NCBI GenBank assembly: GCA_949710005.1 | Contig: OX453280.1 | Location: 13,587,758-13,651,757, forward strand | Direction: 5' to 3' | DNA: 64,000 nt | DNA from: Ricordea florida | Lineage: Eukaryota > Cnidaria > Anthozoa > Corallimorpharia > Ricordeidae | Shown here: piece after piece, positions 28,273 to 38,934 of the stretch | Position numbering within the stretch: the first letter of the stretch is position 1 | Layout: every line of letters begins with the position of its first letter | The notes under the pieces: generated by a model | Told to the model about the DNA's origin: nothing | Database searches by the model: none | The model's input: only the letters and a program-made list of their open reading frames with translations | Position numbers and translations under genes: made by a program

Positions 28273-29224
28273 AGTTTTAGAACAAAATACATTTCTGTTT
28301 ATAGTAATAAACAGGTTCTTTTTAAGTTTTCTACCGCATCCGAAAGTCTGATGGTTTAACAGCAACTGAAAGTAATATTTCTCTAAACTGTAATACAGAC
28401 AGTTTTCTAGCACAACATGTCTACAGAAGAATTTTCAGAAATTTGAACAAGAAGTGGGCAATGTTGAATTTCCACAATAGGAAATGAAACTGAAAGGAAA
28501 AACCTCTTGTAAGAAGTTTACTGAACATCGAGAACCTATAGTTGGTCGACTTAGTTCGATAAACGTAAAAAAAAAACACAATTTCCGCCCCTTTTCCCTA
28601 GGGGGGTGCTTAATAGAGGTTCTTCTGTATAATAATAGTAGTATTGTTCCCTTGGAACTGGTGAGCTCAAATGACCACCACAAGCCGCATAATATAAAGC
28701 CAAGCTTTAATAATTATTCGATCTAAAGAAATACAGTTCTAATTCGCAATCAGAACAAACACAAATCGAGTCTTAATCTTGTAGCTAAATTCAGAAAACT
28801 TCAATGTAAACTTACTTCTGTGGCAGGTCATTATAACAGTCACACTTTACAGGTTAGCAGATTCTTTTAACATTCTTTAGGTAAGCGGATTTATAAACAG
28901 ACTATAAACTTCTTTCTCACTTTGATTCTACTGAGAAAGTGGTTTGAAATACAATACCCTAATGCTTTTAAATCAATTTATAGAATCAATGTCAATCAAC
29001 ATTATCGAACATAATCCCTTTAAACTTTAACTTAATCAATGTTTGTAATCGCCAGTTTATTTCCGGTTCTGTTAACGAGACAAGTATTATTTCCAAAAAT
29101 TCGACAAAGGTACAAAATTTCAAAACTGTAACACTAAACAACAACAATAAAACAATACTGGAAAAAGGACTTTTGTTAAAAAAGGTGCCTAATATCAACA
29201 AACTGTTTTAGTCCATATTCAAAG
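28273..29224. other. Non-coding interior of Mutator-like element
   Basis: AT-rich sequence with short open frames of no recognisable domain. A MITE fragment (GGGGGGTGCTTAATAGAGG) lies near 28,600. Confidence 0.4.
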
Positions 29225-31373
29225 TTAAAGAAGGAACCCGAATTCCTTCAACAGAAGACGCTTGTGTGCATCATTGAGGTATTGCTTAATGCCATCCTCG
29301 ACAATAAGCTTTCCCTCACTCACATCTTGAACAGTGAGATTTACACAGGAGTTAATTGGATGAACATATACCATTTCTGGTTTCGAAGAAAGTCGGAGCT
29401 TCGTGTCTCCAGGGCGATTATATACTCTGATCTCAGAATGCCTTATGAACAAGTCATATGGTGAGGGTGGGGGTGGAGCTGAGGGCTTTTCTCTTACGCG
29501 TCCCTTGCATCCGTAGCAAGTGGTTGCGGAGGTATCTTTCACAAAGACAAGTTTGTAAGGGGTGCTTACGTCACTAGAAAGCGGAGCTTCTACACGTTCT
29601 CCATATTGTGAAACATCTCGGGGAGGATTCCCTGCTCGCTTTCGTTTTCTCACCCGCTCGTTATCTTTCTTCCCTGATCGTCCAGGGATCCCTGCTTGTA
29701 CCATCTGTCCAATGGGAACTTCGTATGAGGCCACAAATTCTTCAAGTTTGCCAACTGTATACGCGACAGCCACGGTGTGGGCACATATCGCACATTCCTT
29801 GAAACGCGGGCAGTGAACATCGCATACAAATTCTTTCCCCTTCGATTTGATCTCCACAGTGTGTACTGTTGGAGATTATAGAGATATGACAGTTCTCTTG
29901 CCCACATCATTTGGAAAGGGCCCTACTCCTTGAAGCACAACGATTCTGCTTGCATTCTTCCATGTTCCTTTCAGGAACTCAGGCAGATTGAACTCATTGA
30001 AATCTCCAATCACATCACAATCATCGGCAGCGTTAGTTCCTTTGGCAGATCCTTTTCCCGGACAATCTGGATCGATCACCGATGCTTCATCATTTTTCTG
30101 CGAAACATGTAACTTGGCAAGGTGTTTCTGCTTTTGGGCTGTAGTCATTTTGGACCACTGCAGGAAGGGAACATAAAGTGGCCAACTCGAAAGCTTACAG
30201 CTCCTTTGGCCACTGCACACGATACATCAGCAAAGTAATTCATCTCTTTTTTTTTCCTTCTATTTTTCCTGTTGGCTCATTTTAATACCTATATTGTAAT
30301 TATGTTTTTCTCTTGTAATCGTCGTGTAAAATAAAGATTGAATTGAATTGAATAAAGGTGATCGTACCTCGATCACAACCGGAATGGGCCTTTCTGTAAC
30401 ACTGCAAGCTGCTTGTAACGACTTGTTTCTTCCAATAAATTTTTGTAGATGGATATTGCCTCCACCCAGGTACACATCGTATTTGGGCGATACCCTGTTG
30501 CGGTCTGCATTTTGCTCTCTTTGATCTTTGACTTGTACTTAAAATTGGCGCATTCTTGGGCGTTGTTGTAGAAGAACTCGTCTTCCAAGCCCACGCTCCT
30601 CCTTACTGAAAGAATCATTCCATTCTTCATATCCTCTTCTATGTTTCTTCTGAAGTAATCAGAGAATGCCGGTTCTTTGTCGGGATAGTTACATTTCTCT
30701 GCGAAATCCCACTTCTCAGCCACAGCAATAACTTTAGCAAGGAATTCGTCTCGGCTGGTGCTGTCAACAATGCCCCTTCTTGTCTGGACAGATCGAGGAG
30801 ACTAGCAAACTGATCATTTTCTTCTTTCTCTTGTAATTTTTGACGAGCGTTTTTTACCTGCTTTATATCTCTTGGCATATCAGCCATGACATTGCAATGC
30901 AAGATACCCCCTGAGCTCTCCACAGACTCATCGAAAATACTAGAGGGCCCTTTTCTACCTTTCACCTTTTCAAGAATTGCTTTCTTTGTTGATGGTGCTG
31001 TTGGTATAAAGGCCTTGCCTGTACGGGGATTTTTGTGGGGACTCACTGAATGTTCAGTACCTATGAAATGATACTCTACCAAGCCTAGCTGTAATTCGTC
31101 TCCAGTATGGTCTGAGATTGTTGTCACTGTTCTCTGAAAATCACTGTAGTTCTTGTGTCTATAGTACACATTTCGCACCAGGTACTCTCCTTCACTGCGC
31201 CTACTGAGCTGGCTGCTTCTCTTGCCACGTATCTGTTCACTATGTACAACTAGCCCATTCTCAATGCGAAAAACTCTAGCACTGGCCCCTAGATTCTGAA
31301 ACGAGCCAACATCAGTGACTAACCAGTCTTCGGCATTTTTCAGTTGGACACCATTTGGCCGCTCGCTGCACAC
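29225..31373 (-). pseudogene. Mutator-like (SWIM) transposase gene relic, core deleted
   Basis: Minus-strand pieces in order: 31373-30639 (N-terminal region, YLVRNVYYRHKNYSDFQRTV), then after a frame change near 30,780 the piece EKWDFAEKCNYPD to PNTMCTWVEA (to about 30,372). A donor GTACGATC follows, then an acceptor at about 30,209, a further exon, an in-frame TAA at about 29,880, and finally the SWIM finger CDVHCPRFKECAICAHTVAV with a proline-rich tail to 29225. A DDE catalytic core between the first and second pieces is missing, consistent with an internal deletion. The assignment to Mutator-like elements is moderate. Confidence 0.5.
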
Positions 31374-32188
31374 GTACAGTCGATTACCTGTATTTTAAGC
31401 GGTCACTTGCTTAAGTTCGCTAACTAGTTTCCCAAAATTATTACGACCATTGCGGTTTATTTATTTTTATTTTGTCTCCACCCCGGGGGGGAGGGGTACT
31501 CCTTCACAATACCCATACTAACCTGAGATCAGGCGTTATTATAATTATTATTATTATTTTGCTTCTTTGCTTATCTGGCTCGAGAGGGAAAAAATAATGC
31601 CCTCCTCCCGAAAACAGATTACACAGACAAAGAGAGAGAGCATGATTGAAGGCTATACCAATACGGGCATGTTCCACCTAAAGGCGTCGTGATCTTGAAC
31701 GGGGTATCCATTTTCTAACGTATAAAAGCTTATCAAATTATCAGCAGCCATTTGAAATTATTCGCAGAGAATTTGCACTAAAAAATACCTTAACAAACAA
31801 AGTAAACCGTTGCAACCTGTGTTGCAAGCGCTACGCTATCATAAAGTAGTTATCGTGGGGGTATCATGTGATATAACGCATTTGATAACACTAAATTTAT
31901 AGAACGGGGTATTAGAAATTGACCTTTTTCTACAACGGGGTATCATTTTGAATGTAATTTTTTTTTTAAAAAACGGGGTCCAAATTTGGAAACCCAGGCA
32001 GCCCCCAGGGGGTCTCTACCAAATATGCCCGCTCATTAAGACCTTGAGATGAGATAACGCCTCGAAAATAATTTCCCTTTGGGTATTAAGCGGCCACTTG
32101 TCCACTTACCTCGCTTTTTAAATCATAATTATGAAATCAATTTTTCTGGAAAATCATAATCAATTTACGTATATTATTATATTATATA
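31374..32188. other. Non-coding interior of Mutator-like element
   Basis: Contains ACGGGGTAT-type repeated pieces (31,690-31,980) and a CCCCGGGGGGGAGGGG run near 31,482. No gene is seen. Confidence 0.4.
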
Positions 32189-32492
32189 TTACCTGTGACC
32201 TGCGACCCGCGACCTGTGACCTGCGACCTGTGACCTGCGACCTGTGACATGCGGATTAGACCCGCCGGCGAAACGACCGTACACCTAAGCCATTACCGAA
32301 TAGTCTTGAAGCAATCTTCGAACAAATTTAACAGGCAAAAAAGAAAACATCCACGAAAGTATTGCTATGATTATTTTACCATGGAGAACAAGGCAAATTG
32401 TAAAGATTGTTTTGAGCGAAGTGACTCTTTCATTATTTGGTTTCGTGACACATAGGATCACATTCTTATCAGAAAAATATGATAAACCAGTA

Positions 32493-33123
32493 TCCGGTCG
32501 ATTAGCCCCCGGTCGATTAGCCCCCACTAAGTCGATTAGCCCCCAAGTAAAAGTCGATCAGCCCCTAACGAAAATCTGTTTTCAACTTACTAGATTACTC
32601 TTCTTCGGGTTTCTCGTTGTTTTACTAATGCTTGAAATTGAAGTCAATAACTTTAACATCGTTCGTTTGTTCGTTCGTTTGTCCGTAGAGGGCGTTTCCT
32701 CTCTTTAATCTTTATTTTTCGAAATAATAAGCCCAAGTTAAATATCGAACAACATTTGCTTAAGTTTACGTTTAAAAACTTTATGACTTTTGCTTGGTTT
32801 AAGATCTTTAGAACGAGATTTTAGCTCTGAATGTTTATGAAGTAAAGAAAATTTACAAGATACAGTTCTATTTCATCAGATCAACTGAGTTTTCTCGACC
32901 GCAACAGGCTACAATTTCATCAACATCAAAAAGGTTTGGTTCGTGGAGCATCACAGGTTTATCAGAATGCCGATGTCAGCCTCACGAGTAGATAAGTTAG
33001 ATTGCGAGTTTGTTCGATCGTAGATAAGTTATTTGACGGCTTACCGACTTTGAGTTTGGGGGCAAATCGACTAAGTGGAGGCTAATCGACTAGGGGCTAA
33101 TCGACTTGGGGGCTAATCGACCT
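32493..33123. repeat. Nested unit with inverted GTCGATTAGCCCCC arrays
   Basis: Four copies of GTCGATTAGCCCCC-type units at 32493-32568 face inverted GGGGGCTAATCGAC units at 33051-33123. The 480-bp interior has no coding content. It has the same design as the units at 27.5 and 28.2 kb, with a different repeat. Confidence 0.75.
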
Positions 33124-33305
33124 ACAACCGATACATCATTATTCACATCGGAATGTATCTGACTCCGATTGAATCGGCAAAGTTTTTTATCATATCGGAA
33201 ACGGCATCTAGTGGCCACAAATCGGCACCGATTCCGAACCATCGGAAAATTGATCGGGTCCGTTTCTGTTGATCGGGTTGCCTATTTATATTTGGACGCG
33301 TTCCC

Positions 33306-34320
33306 TTAGCTGGTAACACAACACACGAAATAAAAGACTGAAGAATCATACTAGCACACACATTTTCGAGTTTTAAGAGGAAAGAAGTTCTACAACTCTC
33401 GAATAGGGATATTGTGGAAACGGTAAAGATTTCCACAAAAAATTGTGCCAAGTACTTATTCGGTAGTAACTTTTATGAGTGAATTATTTGGGGCCGCACA
33501 CCGAGGCCCTAACGGAACAGCAAGCTGCACATCCATCACGGAGAGTTTGTAAAATTTTTATGTGACCGGCAGCTGGTTTTTCCATTAAGAACTATTCCCC
33601 GGAATACAAAATATATCTGCATTGTTCACAGCACCCTTTCTATATATTTTGCTTGCATGTTTTAAGTGGGAAGAGATAAAAAGTTGCTTTATAAGACAGG
33701 CAAAACACCAAAGAAAACACTTTGCAACCAACACTTTGTCAGAACGTGCTCGCTGCCAAGTTAACCAGCCTGGTTACTACAGAGACAAGTTCGAAGCGCA
33801 AAAGGTGTTTTCTCTGAGCAGATTTACAGCTTTATTTACAGGAAAAAAAATCAGTTCTTTGTGACAAAATTGAGCAAGAGAGTATCTACAACATTCAGGT
33901 TTACATTTAGTGGATAAATGTTGATGCATTTCAACATGAAGCTCTGTCGGATATAGACAAAAAGAATTGCTAAATGAATGTACGTTTTAAACTGACACTG
34001 TGCTGCTGTTTATTACATGTTTCTAAACATTGGCCGAATTTATACAAATTAGACAAATTATCAGTCTAGACAGATTATCTGTCGCATAATCCGTCTAAAT
34101 ATAAATTCAGTACGAAGACAAATTATGGAGCAAAATTCATCTCAGGCTGATTCGTCTGTTCCTACGTCTTCAAGACGTGCTAACAGACGGATAAATTGTC
34201 TTAGACGGATGATACGTCTCTAAACTTATAACTAGACGGAAATGTAAACAGTTTTTTTGCCAAAGTTTCCATATGAGAGGGACTGGTTTTTATATTTTCG
34301 CAGGGTTTCCTGGGATGCCT
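33306..34320. other. Intergenic stretch with AGACGG/CCGTCT motifs
   Basis: No gene is seen. From 34,040 to 34,250 the motifs CCGTCTA, AGACGGA and CGTCTTCAAGACG recur in both orientations, possibly subterminal repeats of the Harbinger-type element that follows. Confidence 0.4.
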
Positions 34321-34328
34321 ATTTCAAG

Positions 34329-35466
34329 ATGGCGTCCAGTAAAGCAACTGGTTCGTCGAAAAAGAAAGGGAAAACAAAGTTGACTTTGACAGATCAAGAC
34401 ACTGACGTCTTAAATAACGGAAGTTATATTTGATCCACAATATAGAGGAAGTGATTACACCATTGGGTGGGCTACAGTACTGGAGCGTTTGGCAAGAAGT
34501 CCTCAAAATTAATGTAAAGATTCAAAAGGAATTTCAGGCAAGAGAGATGAGGTCAAAGAGTTTACAGTTGAATAGTTAAGGTCACAGTATAAGTGGTTAA
34601 AACAAGAGTGGAAACACATCCAGAATAAAATCAAGTTTGCAAGTGGTCCTTCATCGAAAGAAACTGACCCAGAAAGTGAAAGTACAAGGTGGTACGATAT
34701 TCCTAATCCTCACAGTTTTTGCAGCAGGGGTGATGAATTTACCAATGTAGCTTGTTCTGCTGGCGACATAGCCGATGAAAGTTCTATCAGTTTCGCTATA
34801 TCAGTACATGCAACCTCTGGGGAAGGAGAAATGGGTCACTCCAGCAGTAATGAAAGCTGTGATGAGGAAAGATCAAGAACATCAGTCTCAGTCCCTGAAG
34901 GTGACAACAAGTTTGAGCATCAACATGGCAGTGATATAGGAAAGGCTATTGAGGATGAAAGTAATGAGGGAAAAATGGAAAAGAAGATAAAAGTGGCTAA
35001 AAAGTCCAAGATAGGACTACATCCTAAGCAAGACGTAAAACCTAAGACCCACACGGCAGCAGTACTTCAGCTGTGTAAAACGATGGAAACATATTCACGG
35101 AGTGCAACCCAAGCTCAAGATGATAGGTTGAACAGGATTTTGGAAGCAGACCGAAAATGTGATGAAATGTTCTTGAAGTTTCCACAAGAACAGGCAGAAG
35201 CAAATAGGTGACATGAACAACTGATGATGCAGTTGGTTTTGCAAAAAGTCCCAAGTCAAAGCATACCACAGTCCTCACAGCAGTATTACCCCTTCCAGGA
35301 GCAGAGACCCCACAGTCCATCTTTGCTGGCTTTTACATCTGGAACATCACACATCTCTCCTCAGCCCCAGCATGATTTACATAGTATGCCTTTGGAGACT
35401 GATTCCACAAGTTACTATTCCTCAATAAGCCCTGATGGAATATCTGGGTATACACAGTTGAACTAA
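34329..35466 (+). pseudogene. Myb/SANT-like adaptor protein relic, PIF/Harbinger type
   Basis: The frame begins MASSKATGSSKKKGKTKL. After several stops and frame changes it gives IGWATVLERLARSP, WLKQEWKHIQNKIKFASG, an acidic Ser-rich region, and a Gln/Ser/Pro-rich tail in two frames (34831-35211 and 35224-35466). The layout of a SANT-like domain followed by a linker resembles the DNA-binding partner protein of PIF/Harbinger transposons, and a DDE relic lies downstream. It is clearly inactivated. Confidence 0.5.
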
Positions 35467-36082
35467 GTAAACCAAGTCCAAATGAATGTTACAGTACTTG
35501 TTTTCAAATGTTATTTCATTGCCTTGTTAACTTTTTATACCTTGCCTTTACTATAATTATAAAAACTTAGCTTGGAAGTTTAACGCTAAAATTTTATTTC
35601 TATGAAAAGTATTGTTTTCCATATCTTACTTATAAAAGGAACTTTATTTACAAGTTGTGTTACAAATGTTAGACCAGGTATTTGTAAACAACAGACCTTT
35701 TTTGCTTGTACACTTTGGTTTCCCAATACATATCATGTGATGATACTCATGAGATTTGTTCCTTTGTCTTGTTCATTAACAAGAGTGCATGAAGCATGAA
35801 TATGTCTGCATGCACTCTAGACAAATACAAGACAAAGAACCAAATCTCCTGAGTATTGTCATATGATCTGTATTGGGAAAACAAAATGAACAAGCAAATA
35901 AGGTCTATTCTAGTACAAAATTTAATTGACTTTCTATGTAAAGATGAACATGGCTTCTAACGTTTAGCTGTTTCTTTTTTGTTTTGGGGGGGGGGTGGGA
36001 GGAGAGGTGTAAAACTACTGTTACATTGAAAGGTAATGTTCCATTTGAATAAAGCATTATTTCAGTTTAGCAATATCGCTGG
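35467..36082. other. Non-coding spacer with foldback
   Basis: Contains the hairpin at 35720-35879 and a G-run near 35,988. No gene is seen. Confidence 0.5.
35720..35879. repeat. 160-bp foldback element
   Basis: TTCCCAATACATATCATGTG and following ACAAGACAAAG-type sequence pair across the unit. The ends TTCCCAATACA and TGTATTGGGAA are perfect inverted repeats, as are TTTGTCTTGT and ACAAGACAAA. Long-stem miniature element. Confidence 0.8.
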
Positions 36083-37000
36083 TCACTGAAGTTTCAAACT
36101 CCTTTCTGGGGGCTGAAGATAATTCTTGATATGTCTATAATAATGACCATGGCCAGTCAACTGCCTTCCTCCTGACTCTTCATTTCTATCACGAGCACCA
36201 CTGTGTCTACCATGAATGAGATTAAGCTCCTGCACATCCAGCCACCACCGTCCTTTTGCAGGGATCATTCACATGTATACAAATGTTATGTAATGTAATG
36301 GCACACAACAATACACTTGATGTTTTTCTTATTGCAATCAAACTTTTTGTAAAGCAGTCGCCATTGGCCTTTAAGCATCCCGTATGCATGTTCAGACAAA
36401 ACTTGAGCAGATCTTAACTTTTTCTTAAAATTAATTTCTGCCGGGTCTCGAGTTGTGTCAGGAAAAGCTTTTATCAGCCATATATGAGATGGAAAAGCAC
36501 TGTCTCCAACAGTCACGAAGGGGATTTCTCCATATTCTGGGAGATGTAACGATTTATTAGGCAACACTTCCCCTTGTTCAAATGCTTCAAAAATAGTACA
36601 GGATTGCAAAAGGGTGGAATAATGCATAGCGCCCGAAGCCCCTATCACTGCCCACAAAAATTGTTTGTTAAGTCCTATCAGCCCCATATTATTGGTTACG
36701 GAGTATCTTTTCTTAAAACCAAAGAAGTTTTTCGAGTTAGAACTTTATATACATGAAAACCGTCCCAGGCGGCAATGCAAGGGAACTCCCAATTTTCCAA
36801 GAATCAGCGCAGCTCTTCTTTCCATTCTTCTTCATTTCTTGGAAGGCAAACAAGTCTATCGTACAGCTGTGCAATAATAGCACTACTAACAGTGGAAAAA
36901 ATCTGGCAGGCAGCCAAAATGAAGATTTCTGTTTACGTTTCAACATGCAAAAGATTCTTTCTAGCTGCGCTTTCGAAATGAGTCTCTATAAAACAAAGAC
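36083..37000 (-). pseudogene. HARBI1-like DDE transposase relic
   Basis: Minus-strand pieces in several frames match the Harbinger transposase order: WEFPCIAAWDGFHVY (first Asp), GDSAFPSHIWLIKAFPD (second Asp region), ALRSAQ-like and EHAYGMLKGQWRLLYKK (third acidic residue). The C-terminal HNICIHVNDP then continues in another frame to 36083. Multiple frameshifts inactivate it. It forms a pair with the adaptor relic at 34.3-35.5 kb. Confidence 0.75.
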
Positions 37001-37173
37001 CTAAGACCTAAGACCCAAAACTTATTTAAAATTATCAGACCTACTTGCTTAATAATTATAAAATCTTTATTTTACCTTTTTAAAAACTGAATAAATTCAA
37101 GTCAAACTACAAACACAAGGACCGCTAGTTGATAAAGTACCCTGTCAGAGGCCAAAAATTGCTTATCAGTGGG

Positions 37174-37219
37174 GTCTTCGTTTTGTACAAAAGTCCAGGT
37201 CAAACTACAAAACGAAGAC
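37174..37219. repeat. 14-bp inverted repeat
   Basis: GTCTTCGTTTTGTA at 37174-37187 is perfectly inverted at 37206-37219. A weaker GTCTTTGTTTTGT follows at about 37,268 and ACAAAGACCTAAGACC lies at about 36,990. These could be the subterminal repeats of the Harbinger-like element. Confidence 0.5.
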
Positions 37220-37608
37220 ACTCACTAAGACGCTTTGATGCAAGCCGAAAGACACAAAAATGGATGGGGTCTTTGTTTTGTCAAAAAAGGCCAGAAAATA
37301 CAACAGAATTTAAGTCATTTCACGAAGACATCGTAACAGAACTGGTCAATAGTCAGTTATTCCTAGGAAAGTTCTTAACTACTAGGTTACCGGAAAAATA
37401 AGTGGGTTTTTTTAAAATTTTTTTAAATTTTTTTGATTTTTTTTTCTTAAAATTTCCGGTGAGTTTCTAGCCCAATTTTAACAGAATTTTATGTATGGTT
37501 TGTAAAAACTTATCAGAGATTTTGTCAGAAAATTAAACAGGAGTTTATAAAGTGTGAAAAAAATATTTGAATTTATGATTTAAAGTTTTGAAATAAATTA
37601 TTAAAAAA

Positions 37609-37956
37609 ATGGAGCAACTAAAGGGGTTAACAATGAAACAATTGAGACCTCTAGGTAAATGGTATAATATTAAAAAATGGTATAATATAAATAAAGAAAA
37701 ACTTATTGAGGAATTGTGGAATATTACTGAAGTCAAGGATAATATTACAGAAATTATAAATAATATTAAAGAAATTGTTCAAACTTTAATTAATACACCG
37801 GTCCGTCCAGAAAACCAACCAAATACACCACTTCCAATTCCTAGAAATAATGTACAAAATAATACACCAGAAAGAGAAGATGAAGAATATGAAAAAATTA
37901 AGGATAATGGAAAATCTCGTAAGAGGCAACTCGGTATCATCCGGTACAATCTGTAA
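37609..37956 (+). pseudogene. Family B DNA polymerase, N-terminal stub only
   Basis: The frame starts MEQLKGLTMKQLRPLGKWYN and matches the SAP-like start and proline-containing linker of the element B polymerase (for example NTPMRPRNQPNLPLPIP there and NTPVRPENQPNTPLPIP here). At about 37,920-37,930 the sequence jumps to what corresponds to the very end of the polymerase gene, out of frame, and stops at 37956. About nine tenths of the gene, including all exonuclease and polymerase motifs, is deleted. The element can therefore not replicate on its own. Confidence 0.85.
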
Positions 37957-38901
37957 TTCTTCCCTTACAAAACCGCGTCTTGGACCATCCAATAAATAAT
38001 ATAAAACCGGTTGATTAGGTGAAACCCTACTTCCAGAAATATCATAAATCTTAATACTCCAAATAGGATCTGTAGCCCTTCTTCTTTCTCCGCCCTCAAG
38101 TTCACCAGGAAACAGTAAATATCTAACCCTAACCTCAATTGGTAGTCTAACCTCATCAAGACCAACAACTCTCTTATATTTTTTAGGCTCAATATCAACC
38201 TCTTTCTGTTTTATAGATTTAAAAGGTTCTTTACCAGTTATTCTCGTTGGTGTATTATTCAAAGTTTTTAGAATATCTGGTAATCGCTTCACCCATACTC
38301 TTGACCTTTCATCACTTATCATTTCTTGTGCATATTGATGACTAAATAATCTTTCACCTAATATTTTGTTTGTCCTTTCAACAAACGCTTGGGCTCTGTG
38401 ATTTCCAGCTTCACCCCTCTGGATTTTTACATTATGGTAATTCATAAGTTTTGTAACCTCGCCCATAAATTCTCTTCCAGGATCAACCATTAATGTTTTA
38501 GGATATTTTAACTTTCTAGAATATATTTTTTCAAAAGCTTTAGATATCTCACGACTTTCTTTTGAAGTTAATGCTTCTGCATCTTTATATCTTGAGGCTA
38601 CATCAACCACAACTAATGCATATTTATATGTTTTTCTCCCAACTCTATCATGTGGTAAAAATAATAAATCTGCTTGGTGAATCTGATTAGGTTTATCAAC
38701 AGTCCAGTGCGGTCTAGGAATATACTTTGGAGCGGGTAGATATATTTGCCATATCGCCTGTTTCTCTAACCATTTTTTTGCTACATCTTCACTTACTTTC
38801 ACCTTTTCAGCTAATTTAGGAATTGCAGAATATCCTTTCCAATATCCTTCAGTTGAATAATATATTTTTGATAACCTTTGGGATATGTTTTCGTTACTCA
38901 T
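37786..38901 (-). CDS. Retroviral-type (rve) integrase, C-terminus altered by deletion
   Basis: Inserts linear element DNA into the host genome. The core has HQADLLFLPHDRVGRK, VVVDVASRYKDAEAL, MVDPGREFMGE and FVERTNKILGERL, giving the D, D, E triad. The N-terminal 60 residues (STEGYWKGYSAIPKLAEKVK) look like a helix-turn-helix. After DDTELPLTR, at the deletion junction, the frame runs about 45 residues antisense over the polymerase stub instead of ending as in element B, so the tail is not genuine. The start codon is eight codons upstream of that in B. It is transcribed divergently from the capsid gene over a 33-bp gap. Confidence 0.88.
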   Translation of the reverse strand: MSNENISQRLSKIYYSTEGYWKGYSAIPKLAEKVKVSEDVAKKWLEKQAIWQIYLPAPKYIPRPHWTVDKPNQIHQADLLFLPHDRVGRKTYKYALVVVDVASRYKDAEALTSKESREISKAFEKIYSRKLKYPKTLMVDPGREFMGEVTKLMNYHNVKIQRGEAGNHRAQAFVERTNKILGERLFSHQYAQEMISDERSRVWVKRLPDILKTLNNTPTRITGKEPFKSIKQKEVDIEPKKYKRVVGLDEVRLPIEVRVRYLLFPGELEGGERRRATDPIWSIKIYDISGSRVSPNQPVLYYLLDGPRRGFVREELQIVPDDTELPLTRFSIILNFFIFFIFSFWCIILYIISRNWKWCIWLVFWTDRCIN

Positions 38902-38934
38902 TTAAAGATTAACCAAAGTATCTTATAAATAAAT
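38901..38934. promoter_or_regulatory. Bidirectional promoter between integrase and capsid gene
   Basis: TTTAAAGA at 38901-38908 reads toward the capsid gene, followed by TATCTTATAAATAAAT directly before its ATG. In the other direction TTTATAAGATA lies upstream of the integrase ATG. Element B has the same capsid-side sequence, TTTAAAGGTTAACCAAAGTA. Confidence 0.6.

Larger units (their letters stand above)
28158..32275. mobile_element. Mutator-like element with inverted minisatellite ends
   Basis: The left end at 28158-28272 starts CGGCGGGTCTAATCCGC and continues with tandem AGGTCGCAGGTCAC units. The right end at 32189-32275 is its inverted counterpart, also ending with GCGGATTAGACCCGCCGG. Between them lies the SWIM-containing gene relic at 29225-31373, which suggests these are the ends of that element. 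Confidence 0.55.
26988..33305. mobile_element. 6.3-kb element with inverted ends GGGAACGCGTCCAAATAT
   Basis: GGGAACGCGTCCAAATAT at 26988-27005 is perfectly inverted at 33288-33305. Just inside both ends are divergent GAATCGG-rich sequences. The interior holds three nested units with minisatellite ends and a Mutator-like relic. I could not define a target duplication, so this may be one element or the two ends of separate copies. Confidence 0.5.

Noticed and set aside
27235..28359. Open frames over the GTCGTTTCGCT and AGGTCGCAGG arrays
   Set aside because: They are minisatellite translations and have no domain.
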